DNA of 53,495 nucleotides from a bacterium (GTDB taxonomy: Bacteria > Cyanobacteriota > Vampirovibrionia > Gastranaerophilales > Gastranaerophilaceae): assembly GCA_017652265.1 (NCBI GenBank), contig JAGCBH010000013.1:1-53495 (forward strand), read 5' to 3'. Shown here piece by piece: positions 26,537-35,639 of the stretch. The notes beneath the pieces are model-generated. The model did not search any database, was not told where the DNA came from, and saw nothing but the letters and a program-made list of their open reading frames with translations. The position numbers and the translations under genes were made by a program. Each line of letters starts with the position of its first letter. Positions within the stretch are counted from its first letter, which is position 1.

Positions 26537-27568
26537 TTAAACCACTCTTCCGTTATGTTCGCCTTTAAAATAATCCCGTATATTGTTCATTGTTGCCTGC
26601 AGAATATATTCTACCGCCTCTTTGGTTTCATACGCTATATGCGGTGTTATTATTACATTATCCATTGTTTTTAAATCTTCAATAATTTCCATTTCAACAA
26701 TGCACATTTTTCTTGTATCATCCGGCAAATTGTTTACATCACAGTTATGACGGAACACCAATGTTTCACACGATAAAACATCCAAAGCAGCACCCTTTAT
26801 CAAGCCGGTTTTAAGCGCATGCTTAAGTGCATTCAGATTAACAAGCTCGCCTCGTGACGTGTTTATAATGTATGGTTGTTTCTTCATTTTTTTAAATTGT
26901 TCTTCGCCGATCATATCTTTATTACTTACCGTATAAGGAACATTTATACTCACTATATCAGCCCTCTCAAGCAAATTATCCAAAGTCACATATTCTACAC
27001 CGCACCTGTAAACAAGTTCTGATTTTGGAAAAATATCGTGGCAAATCACTTTCATCCCAAAACCGCTTGCAAGCTGACAAATTCCGCCCCCGATGGTACC
27101 CGTTCCGATAACCCCCAGAGTAAGAGCATTCAAATCATGACCTATAAAACTTCTTTCCGCACATTCGCCTTTGCGCATAAATAAATCAGCAGCTACGATA
27201 TTTCTGACCATAGCAATAATTAAACCCATGGTATATTGGGCAACCGCCTGAGCACCGTAATTCATTACGTTCAGAACGGCAATTCCGCGGCTTTTGCAGT
27301 ATTCCAGATCAATATGGTTAACACCCGTTGAACGTGTTGAAATAACCCGAAGATTTTTCAAATATTTAAGAACGCTTTCATCAATTCTTTCGGTTATAAA
27401 AACGCTTATAACAGTAACATTATCCAGATAATTTTGAGGAAAACTTTTCAGAACCTCTTCCGTAATACCTTTTTTAACAAATTTTATTTCAAAACACCCT
27501 TTATCAAAATCTTTAAAAAAATCTTCTTCCGCATCTCTGTAATCAAACATAATCATATCTATCGCCAT
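26537..27568 (-). CDS. D-2-hydroxyacid dehydrogenase (D-lactate dehydrogenase-like)
   Basis: 343 residues. NAD-binding Rossmann motif GVIGTGTIGGGICQLA, catalytic Arg in NTSRGELVN, Glu in LDVLSCE, and His in ITPHIAYET; substrate-domain signature STRSTGVNHIDL. It resembles LdhA-type D-lactate dehydrogenases (pyruvate to D-lactate, fermentative NADH recycling), but other 2-keto acids are possible. GGAGAG precedes the ATG. First of a likely operon with DUF4127 and mntP; a 465-base non-coding gap lies upstream. Confidence 0.9.
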   Translation of the reverse strand: MAIDMIMFDYRDAEEDFFKDFDKGCFEIKFVKKGITEEVLKSFPQNYLDNVTVISVFITERIDESVLKYLKNLRVISTRSTGVNHIDLEYCKSRGIAVLNVMNYGAQAVAQYTMGLIIAMVRNIVAADLFMRKGECAERSFIGHDLNALTLGVIGTGTIGGGICQLASGFGMKVICHDIFPKSELVYRCGVEYVTLDNLLERADIVSINVPYTVSNKDMIGEEQFKKMKKQPYIINTSRGELVNLNALKHALKTGLIKGAALDVLSCETLVFRHNCDVNNLPDDTRKMCIVEMEIIEDLKTMDNVIITPHIAYETKEAVEYILQATMNNIRDYFKGEHNGRVV

Positions 27569-27722
27569 ATTTCGCTCTCCATAAAATAATCAATACTGAA
27601 CTATGACAAAAATGAATATTTTATACATTCCCTTAAAGTCTAATATTTACTTTTTAAAATATAGTGTGCTTGTTTAATGTTTTTGTTAAAAGAGAAAATT
27701 AAAATAACAATGTGATGCGAAT

Positions 27723-27947
27723 TTATTGTCCCAGTACTCTAAGCCGAATTTTGTCATGATTATATGGCTGTACAAATTCAGCGGCGGGGCAATAATGCCT
27801 AAGGCTGCTGCAGGACTCTGTACATCCTGCATTTGACAGCCTGCCTCAAAGGGGAAATCTCTGATTTCCCCGCTCTTTTAAGAAAAATAGCCGCTAAAGG
27901 AGTTGAAAGCGGCTTTGTAGGAATACTTTCGCAGCATCAGCGAAAGT
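27723..27947. ncRNA. Strongly base-paired intergenic element, candidate structured RNA or repeat
   Basis: The 465-base gap between the divergent ldh-like gene and gmk holds five consecutive stems: TTATTGTCCC with GGGGCAATAA (27723-27732/27786-27795, closing a further imperfect stem); AGGCTG/CAGCCT nested over GCAGGA/TCCTGC (27802-27842); GGGGAAATC/GATTTCCCC (27851-27871); AGCCGCT/AGCGGCT (27889-27914); ACTTTCGC/GCGAAAGT (27925-27947). It does not match RNase P, SRP, tmRNA or a riboswitch I know. The strand cannot be told from pairing. No convincing ORF is present. The rest of the gap is AT-rich with nothing visible except the gmk promoter. Confidence 0.45.
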
Positions 27948-28015
27948 TTATCAGTAAAAGAGACATCACCAACAGTTTGGTTTATTTTTGGGGAAAGTCA
28001 AATTTTTATTTTTTG

Positions 28016-28024
28016 TGGTAGAAT
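28016..28024 (+). promoter_or_regulatory. Extended -10 of gmk operon
   Basis: TGG-TAGAAT, nine bases before the gmk ATG at 28034. No Shine-Dalgarno follows, so a leader of about three bases is expected. Confidence 0.55.
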
Positions 28025-28033
28025 GGGCGAAAT

Positions 28034-28597
28034 ATGAAAAATAAATTATTTGTAATTTCAGGTTCATCAGGAGTAGGAAAAGGTACTGTCCTAAAGCAAT
28101 TTTTAGACAGAAACCATGATTTTATTCTGTCTGTTTCCTGCACCACACGCAAACCCCGCCCTGGTGAAATTGACGGAGTAAATTATTTTTATATCTCAAA
28201 AGATGATTTTCTGAAAAGCATTGATAATAATGAATTTCTTGAATGGGCTGAGTTTGCACAAAACATGTACGGCACAAAAAAATCCTTCGTAAAAGATTGT
28301 TTTGATAATGGTAAAAATGTAATTCTGGAAATCGAAACAACAGGTGCGCTGAATATCAAAAAACAAATTCCCGAAAGCGTACTTATCTTTATAGTACCGC
28401 CAAGTCTTGAAGAACTTGAACAACGACTCCGTGGCCGTCATACAGAAGATGAAAACGCTATTCAAAAAAGACTTTCCGAAGTTAAAATTGAAATTGAACG
28501 TGCTAAATTATACGATTACACCATTGTCAACGACAGTGTTGAAAATGCAGTAACAGAGTTAGAAAACATAGTTAAGCGTGAGGTGAAAAATGGGTAA
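28034..28597 (+). CDS. gmk: Guanylate kinase
   Basis: 187 residues. It phosphorylates GMP to GDP with ATP. The P-loop is G10-SSGVGKG; the GMP-binding block is SCTTRKPRPGEIDGVNYFYI; the lid is RGRHTEDENAIQKRL. First gene of gmk-coaBC-nif3-GT8, overlapping coaBC by eight bases. The rpoZ gene often found between gmk and coaBC in other bacteria is absent. Confidence 0.96.
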   Translation: MKNKLFVISGSSGVGKGTVLKQFLDRNHDFILSVSCTTRKPRPGEIDGVNYFYISKDDFLKSIDNNEFLEWAEFAQNMYGTKKSFVKDCFDNGKNVILEIETTGALNIKKQIPESVLIFIVPPSLEELEQRLRGRHTEDENAIQKRLSEVKIEIERAKLYDYTIVNDSVENAVTELENIVKREVKNG

Positions 28598-29795
28598 TCT
28601 GGCAGACAAAAAAATCCTCATCGGCATAACAGGCGGAATTGCAGCGTATAAAATCTGCGAACTCATAAGAATGTTTAAACGCAACGGTGCAGATGTTACT
28701 GTTATACCGACTGAAAATGCTCTCAATTTTGTAACAAAATTAACTCTCCAAACATTATCTCAGAATAATGTCTATGTAAACGAATTTGAAATTCCTGATT
28801 ATAAACCTGAACATATAGCACTTTCTGACAGTGCAGATATTATGGTTATTGCTCCCGCAACTGCAAATACAATTTCAAAACTTGCAAACGGAATTTGCGA
28901 TAACCTTTTGACATCAGTTGCCTGCGCATTCAAAAAACCTGTGTTTATAGCCCCTGCAATGAATACGAATATGTGGGATAATCCGATAATCAAAGAAAAC
29001 ATTTCAAAATTAAAAAGTTTGGGATACAACATAATAGAACCTGAAAGCGGTTTTCTTGCGTGCGGAACTGAGGGTAACGGCAGACTTTGCGAACTCAGCA
29101 AAATTTATGATGCGGCAGAAAAAGAACTTACGCAAAAAAAAAAGTTAGCCGGTAAAAAAGTTTTAATAACATCGGGCGGCACAATAGAAGAAATTGACTG
29201 CGTAAGATATATTTCAAACTATTCATCAGGGAAAATGGGTTACGCTTTGGCCAATGAAGCCTATGAATCAGGAGCTAAAGTTTCCCTTGTAACTACAAAA
29301 GTCGTTACTGATAATCGTTTTAACATAATCAATGTTAAATCCGCAGAAGATATGCTCAATGCAGTAAAAAATAATCTTGAATATCAGGATATTGTGTTTA
29401 TGGCAGCTGCAGTTGCTGATTTCAAAGTTAAAAATCAGCAGACACAAAAAATTAAAAAGAGCGAAAAAACTGATGAATTAACGCTTACTCTTGTCAAAAA
29501 TCCCGATATTTTGAAAACTATTTGCGAAATAAAAAAAGAAAAAAATTTAAAAACAAAAATAATCGGTTTCTGCGCAGAAAGCGAAAATTTACTGAATAAC
29601 GCAAAAGAAAAAATATCTAAAAAAGGCTGTGATTACTTAATCGCGAACGATATTTCTCGCGCTGATATCGGCTTTGGCAGTGATGATAACGAAGTTACAA
29701 TTCTTTATAAAAACGGAACGGCAGAAACGCTTGAAAAGGCTTCAAAATCCGTAATTGCAAAAGAAATTATAGGCAGGATTACTAAGGATGAATAA
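28590..29795 (+). CDS. coaBC: Bifunctional phosphopantothenoylcysteine decarboxylase / phosphopantothenate-cysteine ligase
   Basis: 401 residues; two steps of coenzyme A synthesis. The N-terminal CoaC flavoprotein domain shows GITGGIAAYK, the active-site His in EHIALSD, APATANTISKLANG, APAMNTNMWDNP and LACGTEGNGR. The C-terminal CoaB domain (from about residue 188) shows ITSGGTIEEID, VRYISNYSSGKMG and AAAVADFKV. Where most CoaB have Pro after the Asp (IDPVR), this has Cys (IDCVR). GAGGTG lies upstream. It overlaps gmk and the nif3-like gene by eight bases each, so all are translationally coupled. Confidence 0.96.
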   Translation: MGNLADKKILIGITGGIAAYKICELIRMFKRNGADVTVIPTENALNFVTKLTLQTLSQNNVYVNEFEIPDYKPEHIALSDSADIMVIAPATANTISKLANGICDNLLTSVACAFKKPVFIAPAMNTNMWDNPIIKENISKLKSLGYNIIEPESGFLACGTEGNGRLCELSKIYDAAEKELTQKKKLAGKKVLITSGGTIEEIDCVRYISNYSSGKMGYALANEAYESGAKVSLVTTKVVTDNRFNIINVKSAEDMLNAVKNNLEYQDIVFMAAAVADFKVKNQQTQKIKKSEKTDELTLTLVKNPDILKTICEIKKEKNLKTKIIGFCAESENLLNNAKEKISKKGCDYLIANDISRADIGFGSDDNEVTILYKNGTAETLEKASKSVIAKEIIGRITKDE

Positions 29796-30483
29796 GTATG
29801 ACCTTGTTAAAAAAATAGAAGCCGTTGCACCGCCCGAAACAGCAGACGAATGGGATTTATCGGGGTGGATTATTGATAATCCCAATACCGATGTCAATAA
29901 AATTATGCTCTGCCTGACCATAACAAAAGATGTAATAAATCAGGCAAAAGAAAATAGCTGTGATATGATAATCTCTCACCATCCGTTATTTTTTGTACCA
30001 CTTGATTTTAATTGCGGAATAAATCTGTATTGTGCTCACACAAATCTTGATAAAGCTCCAAACGGCACAACAGAAACTTTAATAAAAGCTCTCGCATTCA
30101 CTCAAGACGAAAATCAGTCCCACGAATATCTCCGTTTCTGCACTTTGTCTTCGGAATTATCACTCAACAATTTAATTGAAAGTTTAAAAAACGTATCTAA
30201 AAATATCAGAATATCAAACAAACAAAATATTGCACAAATCAAAAAAATTGCATTTTGTTCAGGAAGCGGAACGGAATTTTGGCAGGAGGCAAAGGATAAT
30301 GGAGCAGACATTTTTGTAACAGGCGACTTAAAATTTCATACCGCCGTTGACTCAGAAATACCAATAATTGATATAGGACATTTTGAAAGTGAAATATTAG
30401 TGCTAAACAGCTTAAAGAATTTGCTGAATATAAAAAAAATAACTATTGCAAAAGAAATTTCACCGGTCAATAATGTGAATTAA
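29788..30483 (+). CDS. Nif3-like dinuclear metal centre protein
   Basis: 231 residues, at the short end for the family (about 250-370). Metal ligands are visible in SHHPLFF, CAHTNLDKAPNGTTETL and the C-terminal GDLKFHTAVD and DIGHFESE. The usual N-terminal WDNSGLQVG appears as WDLSGWIID. The family was once named GTP cyclohydrolase I type 2; its real activity is uncertain. It overlaps the coaBC stop by eight bases. Confidence 0.88.
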   Translation: MNKYDLVKKIEAVAPPETADEWDLSGWIIDNPNTDVNKIMLCLTITKDVINQAKENSCDMIISHHPLFFVPLDFNCGINLYCAHTNLDKAPNGTTETLIKALAFTQDENQSHEYLRFCTLSSELSLNNLIESLKNVSKNIRISNKQNIAQIKKIAFCSGSGTEFWQEAKDNGADIFVTGDLKFHTAVDSEIPIIDIGHFESEILVLNSLKNLLNIKKITIAKEISPVNNVN

Positions 30484-30498
30484 ATAGAGGGATTTGGG

Positions 30499-31401
30499 AT
30501 GAGTGATATAAATGTATGTCTTTCTTGCGACGATAATTATTCAACATATGCTGGTGTAACTATTGCATCTATACTGACCAATGCCAACCCCTCCGACAAA
30601 CTTAATTTCTATATTTTAGACGGCGAAATTTCGGATGAACATAAACAAGAAATTTTATCTCTTAAAAAAATTAAAGACTGTAATATAAAATTCGTCAAAG
30701 TAGATTCTGCAATGTTTGAAGATTATGCACAAATTCAAACACATAAATACATAACCATTCCGGCATACTATCGGCTAAAGTTATCCTCGCTTATTCCCGA
30801 AGTTGACAAAATAATATATTTTGACTGCGATACAGTTGTAAATTCAAGTTTAGAGGAATTATTTAACACAAATACCGACAATTATCTTATGGCAGGAGTT
30901 TTGGATATAAACAAACAAATGCTCAAGAAAAATCCGACATATGTAAACTCAGGAGTTCTCGTATTTGATTTAAAAAATATGCGGAAAGAAAATGTTGAAG
31001 ATGAATTTTTAAACTGGACAAAAAACAATTTTGATAAAATAAAAGTCGGCGACCAGCAAATTATAAATGAGGTTTGCAGAGGCAGAATAAAAATAGTTGA
31101 TGATACCTGGAATGTACAATCATCTAATTTCACTAATCGTTCAAGTTATATTAAAAATCCGAATATTGTTCACTACGTTTCAAAAAGAAAACCTTGGCGA
31201 TGGATATCTTTCAGTTACCACAGAAATTTATATTTCAAATACCTTCAACTAACACCGTGGAAACTATCCGAAAAAGATCTTATCCACTGGACAAGGGATA
31301 ATCAAATACTTTCACTTCTTCTGTATTTTAAACGTAAACCGCTGTTTTTCTTAAGACCTAAATTTTATAAAGCAGTTTATGAAACTTATATAAAAAAATA
31401 A
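30499..31401 (+). CDS. Glycosyltransferase family 8 protein
   Basis: 300 residues, GT-A fold. The DxD metal/nucleotide-sugar motif is D109-C-D111 in IIYFDCDTVV; N-terminal VCLSCDDNYSTYAGVTIASIL and TYVNSGVLVFDL with VGDQQIINEV are GT8 hallmarks (LPS glucosyl/galactosyltransferases, glycogenin). The C-terminal 50 residues are basic and aromatic, as in membrane-associated LPS transferases. It probably builds surface polysaccharide. It lies fifteen bases after nif3. Confidence 0.9.
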   Translation: MSDINVCLSCDDNYSTYAGVTIASILTNANPSDKLNFYILDGEISDEHKQEILSLKKIKDCNIKFVKVDSAMFEDYAQIQTHKYITIPAYYRLKLSSLIPEVDKIIYFDCDTVVNSSLEELFNTNTDNYLMAGVLDINKQMLKKNPTYVNSGVLVFDLKNMRKENVEDEFLNWTKNNFDKIKVGDQQIINEVCRGRIKIVDDTWNVQSSNFTNRSSYIKNPNIVHYVSKRKPWRWISFSYHRNLYFKYLQLTPWKLSEKDLIHWTRDNQILSLLLYFKRKPLFFLRPKFYKAVYETYIKK

Positions 31402-31433
31402 ACTTAAAAAATTTTAATATACTGAAAAAATAG

Positions 31434-31460
31434 TAGCAAATTTTATTTTCACGGACTTTA
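31434..31460 (+). promoter_or_regulatory. Conserved upstream box, copy 1
   Basis: TAGCAAATTTT, then TTTTCACGGACTTTA, starting 45 bases before the ATG at 31479. A near copy lies before the gene at 49170, and part of it recurs in the autotransporter leader. No other explanation is visible. Confidence 0.4.
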
Positions 31461-31478
31461 GTATGTTGAGGCAGCCGA

Positions 31479-33080
31479 ATGAAAATAGACAGAATACAAA
31501 ATTATAATCAAATATACAATTACCCGAAACAGAATACAAAAAATAACGAAGATGGTACAAAAAAAGAAGCAACAACCGGTTATGCTTATAATCCTGCATA
31601 CTATATGCCGTTTAAAGGCGGTTACAGCCTTAATTTAACCGAAACTGTCCGCAAACTGGACATATTGGCATTAAAAAATCTTCAAATATACCCGCCCAAT
31701 ATAAGGGAATGGCTTGGAATGTTTCTTGAAACCGCAGGAAACGGAAAAAAGACTCTTATCGCCGCCCACAAAGAATATTTTTCAGCACTTCAAAATTGTT
31801 CTTCCCTTTTGAAAATCAAAGAAAAATTTCCCGAATTTAAAGATGTTGTATCTGTTTATGATGTTGAAACATCAGCCAACAGAGGTTCTTTTATAACAAA
31901 ATTTTTAAACGGCGAAACGGAATATTTTGATAGCGATAAAGATTTAACAGTTCAGTTAATAAAATTATATTGGGGAGAAGGGTTTTCGCTTAACGACTTA
32001 AAAAAATATTCTGACGGCTGCGACCTATATTACACCATGAAAAAACTCAATATCCCGCTTGCAAGCAGAGATTACGGACATATTTTAAAATTTTCCGATC
32101 CTGAATATAATGAACGCCTGACGCGAGAAATGACCGAAAAACGTCTTGCCGCTCTGGACAGAAAAGCACAGGAACTTGAGGGCGAACCTGTTTACATAAA
32201 ACGAGGTCCGTTATCAGATGAACACAAAAAAAGAATATCCGAAGGTTTAATAAGATATTATGAAGAGCACCCTGAAAAAATATACGAAATGTCCGAAAGA
32301 CAGAAAGGATTTTTAAAAGAAAATCCCAAAGACTCCGAAATTTTTTCAAGAGTCGTAAAAAAGACCTGGAATATGAGTGGTTCGGAGAATATCAAAAAAG
32401 CATTAAGCAATTTCTTTAAGAAAAACGGAGTCTCTGTTGATACAGAAATTAATCCTGCACATTTGACAAAAGAGCAGAGCAGGCTTATGCAAAAATTCTG
32501 GACTGAAAACGAATGGGCGCAAAAATTGTTCTCAAAAAATATGAAATACGCCTGGAAAAAAGTTAAGCAGGAAAATGAAACTTTCTACACAATAAAAACT
32601 TGTCCTGATGTTTTAAGAGAGTATGTTGAAGACAAAGCAGGACTTGCAAGGGGCTCTCTGGATCTAACTACAAAATATAATCCATTCACTAAAGAAAGTT
32701 ACATAAATGACGAATTTAATGCGATATTTATACAAAACGCAACTATTGAAAATCTTGCAGATATAATGGCTGATACTTACCAGTTAGCCGTAATAAACAT
32801 TGCAAGAGAACTGGAAAATATTCCAAAAACTAAGAACAACAAACCTTTCAATGAATTGCACGATATAGCATCTGCAATGATATCCCTTAATGTTATTACC
32901 GCAAAAGGCGGTTATAATGTTCAAAGCACCCGAGAAGCGCAGCTTGATTTTATAACTCTTGCAACACAGGCCGTAGAAAGCAAATGTGAAGAACTTGTTG
33001 AAATAGTCAATGAAGCACTGAACAACGCCTTTGATTTAGCAATTAAATATCATCGTGATTTCCTGTTATCACAGATTTGA
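31479..33080 (+). CDS. Uncharacterised protein with HTH and NUMOD3-like modules
   Basis: 533 residues; no named family. The first 43 residues are disordered, ending in P44-F-K-G47, a leader shared in style with the genes at 49170 and 49545. Residues about 160-200 resemble a helix-turn-helix (KLYWGEGFSLNDLKKY then MKKLNIPLASRDYG). Residues 243-265 (GPLSDEHKKRISEGLIRYYE) resemble a NUMOD3 DNA-binding module, with a weaker second copy near 300-325. These modules usually accompany homing endonucleases, but no HNH or GIY-YIG nuclease motif is seen. The C-terminal 150 residues are helical. GAGG lies seven bases before the ATG. Confidence 0.65.
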   Translation: MKIDRIQNYNQIYNYPKQNTKNNEDGTKKEATTGYAYNPAYYMPFKGGYSLNLTETVRKLDILALKNLQIYPPNIREWLGMFLETAGNGKKTLIAAHKEYFSALQNCSSLLKIKEKFPEFKDVVSVYDVETSANRGSFITKFLNGETEYFDSDKDLTVQLIKLYWGEGFSLNDLKKYSDGCDLYYTMKKLNIPLASRDYGHILKFSDPEYNERLTREMTEKRLAALDRKAQELEGEPVYIKRGPLSDEHKKRISEGLIRYYEEHPEKIYEMSERQKGFLKENPKDSEIFSRVVKKTWNMSGSENIKKALSNFFKKNGVSVDTEINPAHLTKEQSRLMQKFWTENEWAQKLFSKNMKYAWKKVKQENETFYTIKTCPDVLREYVEDKAGLARGSLDLTTKYNPFTKESYINDEFNAIFIQNATIENLADIMADTYQLAVINIARELENIPKTKNNKPFNELHDIASAMISLNVITAKGGYNVQSTREAQLDFITLATQAVESKCEELVEIVNEALNNAFDLAIKYHRDFLLSQI

Positions 33081-33106
33081 CACAACAAGCCGTCAGGTAG
33101 TAAAAT
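33077..33106 (+). promoter_or_regulatory. Promoter of the RTX gene
   Basis: TTGACA (33077-33082) and TAAAAT (33101-33106), spacing 18. The -35 overlaps the stop codon of the previous gene. AGAGGA precedes the ATG at 33141. Confidence 0.6.
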
Positions 33107-33140
33107 CTTATAATATCTGATATAACCAAAGAGGACATTT

Positions 33141-35639
33141 ATGGCTAATATTAAACCAAAAGGGAAGATTGTTACAGGTACAAAAAAGAATGATAATATT
33201 GCCTGGATTGCTGCAAAAGCCTGGAATAGAGCGCTGCTTGTAAACGGCGGAAACGGTAATGATGTTATAAATTTCAGAAAGAGCCGATACAGAAACAGGC
33301 TTAACGGCCAAAACGGTAACGATACAATTTATGGAGGAACCAATGCCGATGTTATAGATGGCGGTGCCGGTAACGATAAATTATACGGATATAACGGCAA
33401 CGATCAAATTTATGGCGGCAGGGGTAATGATATAATATACGGCGGCAACGGAAATGACAGAATCTATGGTCAATACGGCACTAACATCATTAAAGGAGAA
33501 AACGGCAACGATATTATCAATGGCGGTTCAGGTATAGATAGAATCTGGGGCGGTAACGGCAATGATACCATCTTTGGCAATAACGGTAATGATATCATCT
33601 ACGGTGACGCTGGTAATGACCATATAAACGGCGACTACGGAAACGACATAATTTTCGGAGGTACCGGCGATGATAAAATATATGGTGGTGACGGAGATGA
33701 TACCATTTACGGTACTTCGGGAAACAATCATATTGATGGCGGTAATGGCAATGATACCCTGATTGGCGGAACCGGTGATGATGAAATATTCGGCGGTTAC
33801 GGAAACAATACCATCTATGGTACTGCGGGTCATAATTATATATGCGGAGGACAGGGAAACGACACAATCTATGGTGGTACGGGTTATGATGAAATCTTCG
33901 GTTATGACGGTAATGATAACATAACTGGTGGTCGGGGCAACGACTACATTGATGGCGGCTCAGGCTCAAACTATTTGTATTTTTACGAAGGTGACGGACA
34001 GGATGAAGTGTGGAACGGTTATGGTAATGATACTCTCATATTTGAAGAGGGTACATCGGTTTACACAGAAAAAGACGAATACGGATTTAGATTATTTGTC
34101 CATTATGGTAATGGCAACGATCAAATAACACTTTGCGGTGGTAGTTTCAATGGTATAGACGTTTATGATCATTCCGTTCAAAACATCCGAATCGGCAACA
34201 CAACATACCCGATATACCATTTTACGGATACTCAATTGGCAATGGCAAGGGGAACGCAACAAAACGGAGTGAATTTAGTTGAATATACACCGTTATTTCT
34301 CACTCTTGAAAATCCTTTTGGAGGGGAAAATTACACTTACAGAATTTCATCATCCTCAACCCAGACTATAAATCTTAACTTCCTTTCAAACGGAAGATTG
34401 CGTATTGAAGGTAATAATCTGACTATAAGAGCAAGTGCAGGTCAAGCAGACAATCTGATTATTTGGGGTAACTATAATAACATATATACAGGTGATTTGG
34501 ATGACATCGTAAGACTTGGCGGCGCAATGGATTCCGGAGGTCCCGGAGATTATCTGAGAGAAAGCAGTCACAATGTCGTAATGTGTGAAGATGGTGATGA
34601 TTACATCGTATATTTTGGCAACCAGCAGTATTTAGACGGTAACAACGGAGTCGTATTAGACGGTTATAGTTATAACGAGAATGATTTGGCTCTGTCTATG
34701 GGAGGAAGCCCTCTCAGCAGTGTACGTTACGCATATGCAAGAGAAGAATATTCCAATATTCCAAACTCCGCAGACGGAAATATAGGATGGTTTAACCAGG
34801 GCTACGAAGGTGGCGACTGCAGGTTGTTATCATTTATACTGAGTTTATCAAATTCTATTACAACAACGGGCGGTTCTTATTCGGATTATGTAAGTATCAC
34901 TCAAAACTCAGGTTCCTACACCGTTACATTCCAAAATTACGAACACGCAGGACTTTTAAATGCAATAGAAGTAACTGAAGATGAACTTGCAGGTTTTCAT
35001 TACGTATTCGGTGATTTGGATGTTGTTTTAACCGACTTGGCACTGAATAAACTTATCGCCATTAATCAGGATTACGGCCATAATTCAGTTATGACTGCAA
35101 GATACAATACTCTTGCCGACTATATCTTAGGAAACGAAAATATGACCTATGCTAATTCAACTGATGATGGCGCAGGGTATTCAACAAAGATTTCAGATTT
35201 GTGGAACAGATACAATAATTTGAAAACAATTAATAATTTAACGATTACAATTGATGGTGAAAATAATTTTGAACTTGGTATTGTCGGAAACCACGCGTAT
35301 ACGCCTGTAGCATTAACGGATGAATACATTTCACTCATAAATGTATGGGACAGTGCGGATATTTTAAATCTTGACCTTGATAAGTTCTATAACCATCTGA
35401 ATACCTCCGCTTTTGTGTGCGGATATAACTGTTACGGCCAGGACGGACTAATTATAAACAACGCACCGGGAGATCATTTATATCTGGCAGATACTTCATT
35501 AAACGAAATAGCACAGGAAGTAATCGGCTGGCAAAACGGCTATTCCTATACAGACATACAGCCTGTTTACTTTAATGATGACTCTGCACAAAATAATTAT
35601 ATTGCAGTTGCTTCCGTAACTCAGGATAATTTATTTTGA
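33141..35639 (+). CDS. RTX (hemolysin-type calcium-binding repeat) protein
   Basis: 832 residues. Residues 36-278 are about 27 tandem nonapeptides of the GGxGxDxIx type that fold into a calcium-loaded parallel beta roll. The remaining 550 residues are mixed beta/coil without a recognised catalytic domain, though one repeat-like turn (GNGNDQITLCGG) recurs near 323-334. No N-terminal signal peptide, as expected for type I secretion through a C-terminal signal; the hydrophobic end (SVTQDNLF) could be that signal. No type I transporter genes lie in the window. Probably exported or surface-associated. AGAGGA lies upstream of the ATG. Confidence 0.88.
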   Translation: MANIKPKGKIVTGTKKNDNIAWIAAKAWNRALLVNGGNGNDVINFRKSRYRNRLNGQNGNDTIYGGTNADVIDGGAGNDKLYGYNGNDQIYGGRGNDIIYGGNGNDRIYGQYGTNIIKGENGNDIINGGSGIDRIWGGNGNDTIFGNNGNDIIYGDAGNDHINGDYGNDIIFGGTGDDKIYGGDGDDTIYGTSGNNHIDGGNGNDTLIGGTGDDEIFGGYGNNTIYGTAGHNYICGGQGNDTIYGGTGYDEIFGYDGNDNITGGRGNDYIDGGSGSNYLYFYEGDGQDEVWNGYGNDTLIFEEGTSVYTEKDEYGFRLFVHYGNGNDQITLCGGSFNGIDVYDHSVQNIRIGNTTYPIYHFTDTQLAMARGTQQNGVNLVEYTPLFLTLENPFGGENYTYRISSSSTQTINLNFLSNGRLRIEGNNLTIRASAGQADNLIIWGNYNNIYTGDLDDIVRLGGAMDSGGPGDYLRESSHNVVMCEDGDDYIVYFGNQQYLDGNNGVVLDGYSYNENDLALSMGGSPLSSVRYAYAREEYSNIPNSADGNIGWFNQGYEGGDCRLLSFILSLSNSITTTGGSYSDYVSITQNSGSYTVTFQNYEHAGLLNAIEVTEDELAGFHYVFGDLDVVLTDLALNKLIAINQDYGHNSVMTARYNTLADYILGNENMTYANSTDDGAGYSTKISDLWNRYNNLKTINNLTITIDGENNFELGIVGNHAYTPVALTDEYISLINVWDSADILNLDLDKFYNHLNTSAFVCGYNCYGQDGLIINNAPGDHLYLADTSLNEIAQEVIGWQNGYSYTDIQPVYFNDDSAQNNYIAVASVTQDNLF
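33246..33974 (+). repeat. RTX nonapeptide-coding tandem repeats
   Basis: 27-base units encoding GG-x-G-N-D-x-I-Y-like nonapeptides. The DNA units are diverged; the protein periodicity is strict except for GTNIIKGE, GTSGNNHI and GTAGHNYI variants. Confidence 0.9.

Noticed and set aside
27833-28021. A 62-codon TTG-initiated open frame before gmk
   Set aside because: It runs through perfect hairpins and the gmk promoter, has no ribosome binding site, and its composition follows the RNA-like element, not codon use.
33246-33974. CRISPR-like array
   Set aside because: The periodic repeats are coding (RTX nonapeptides) with a 27-base period and no spacers; no cas genes or other direct-repeat arrays in the window.
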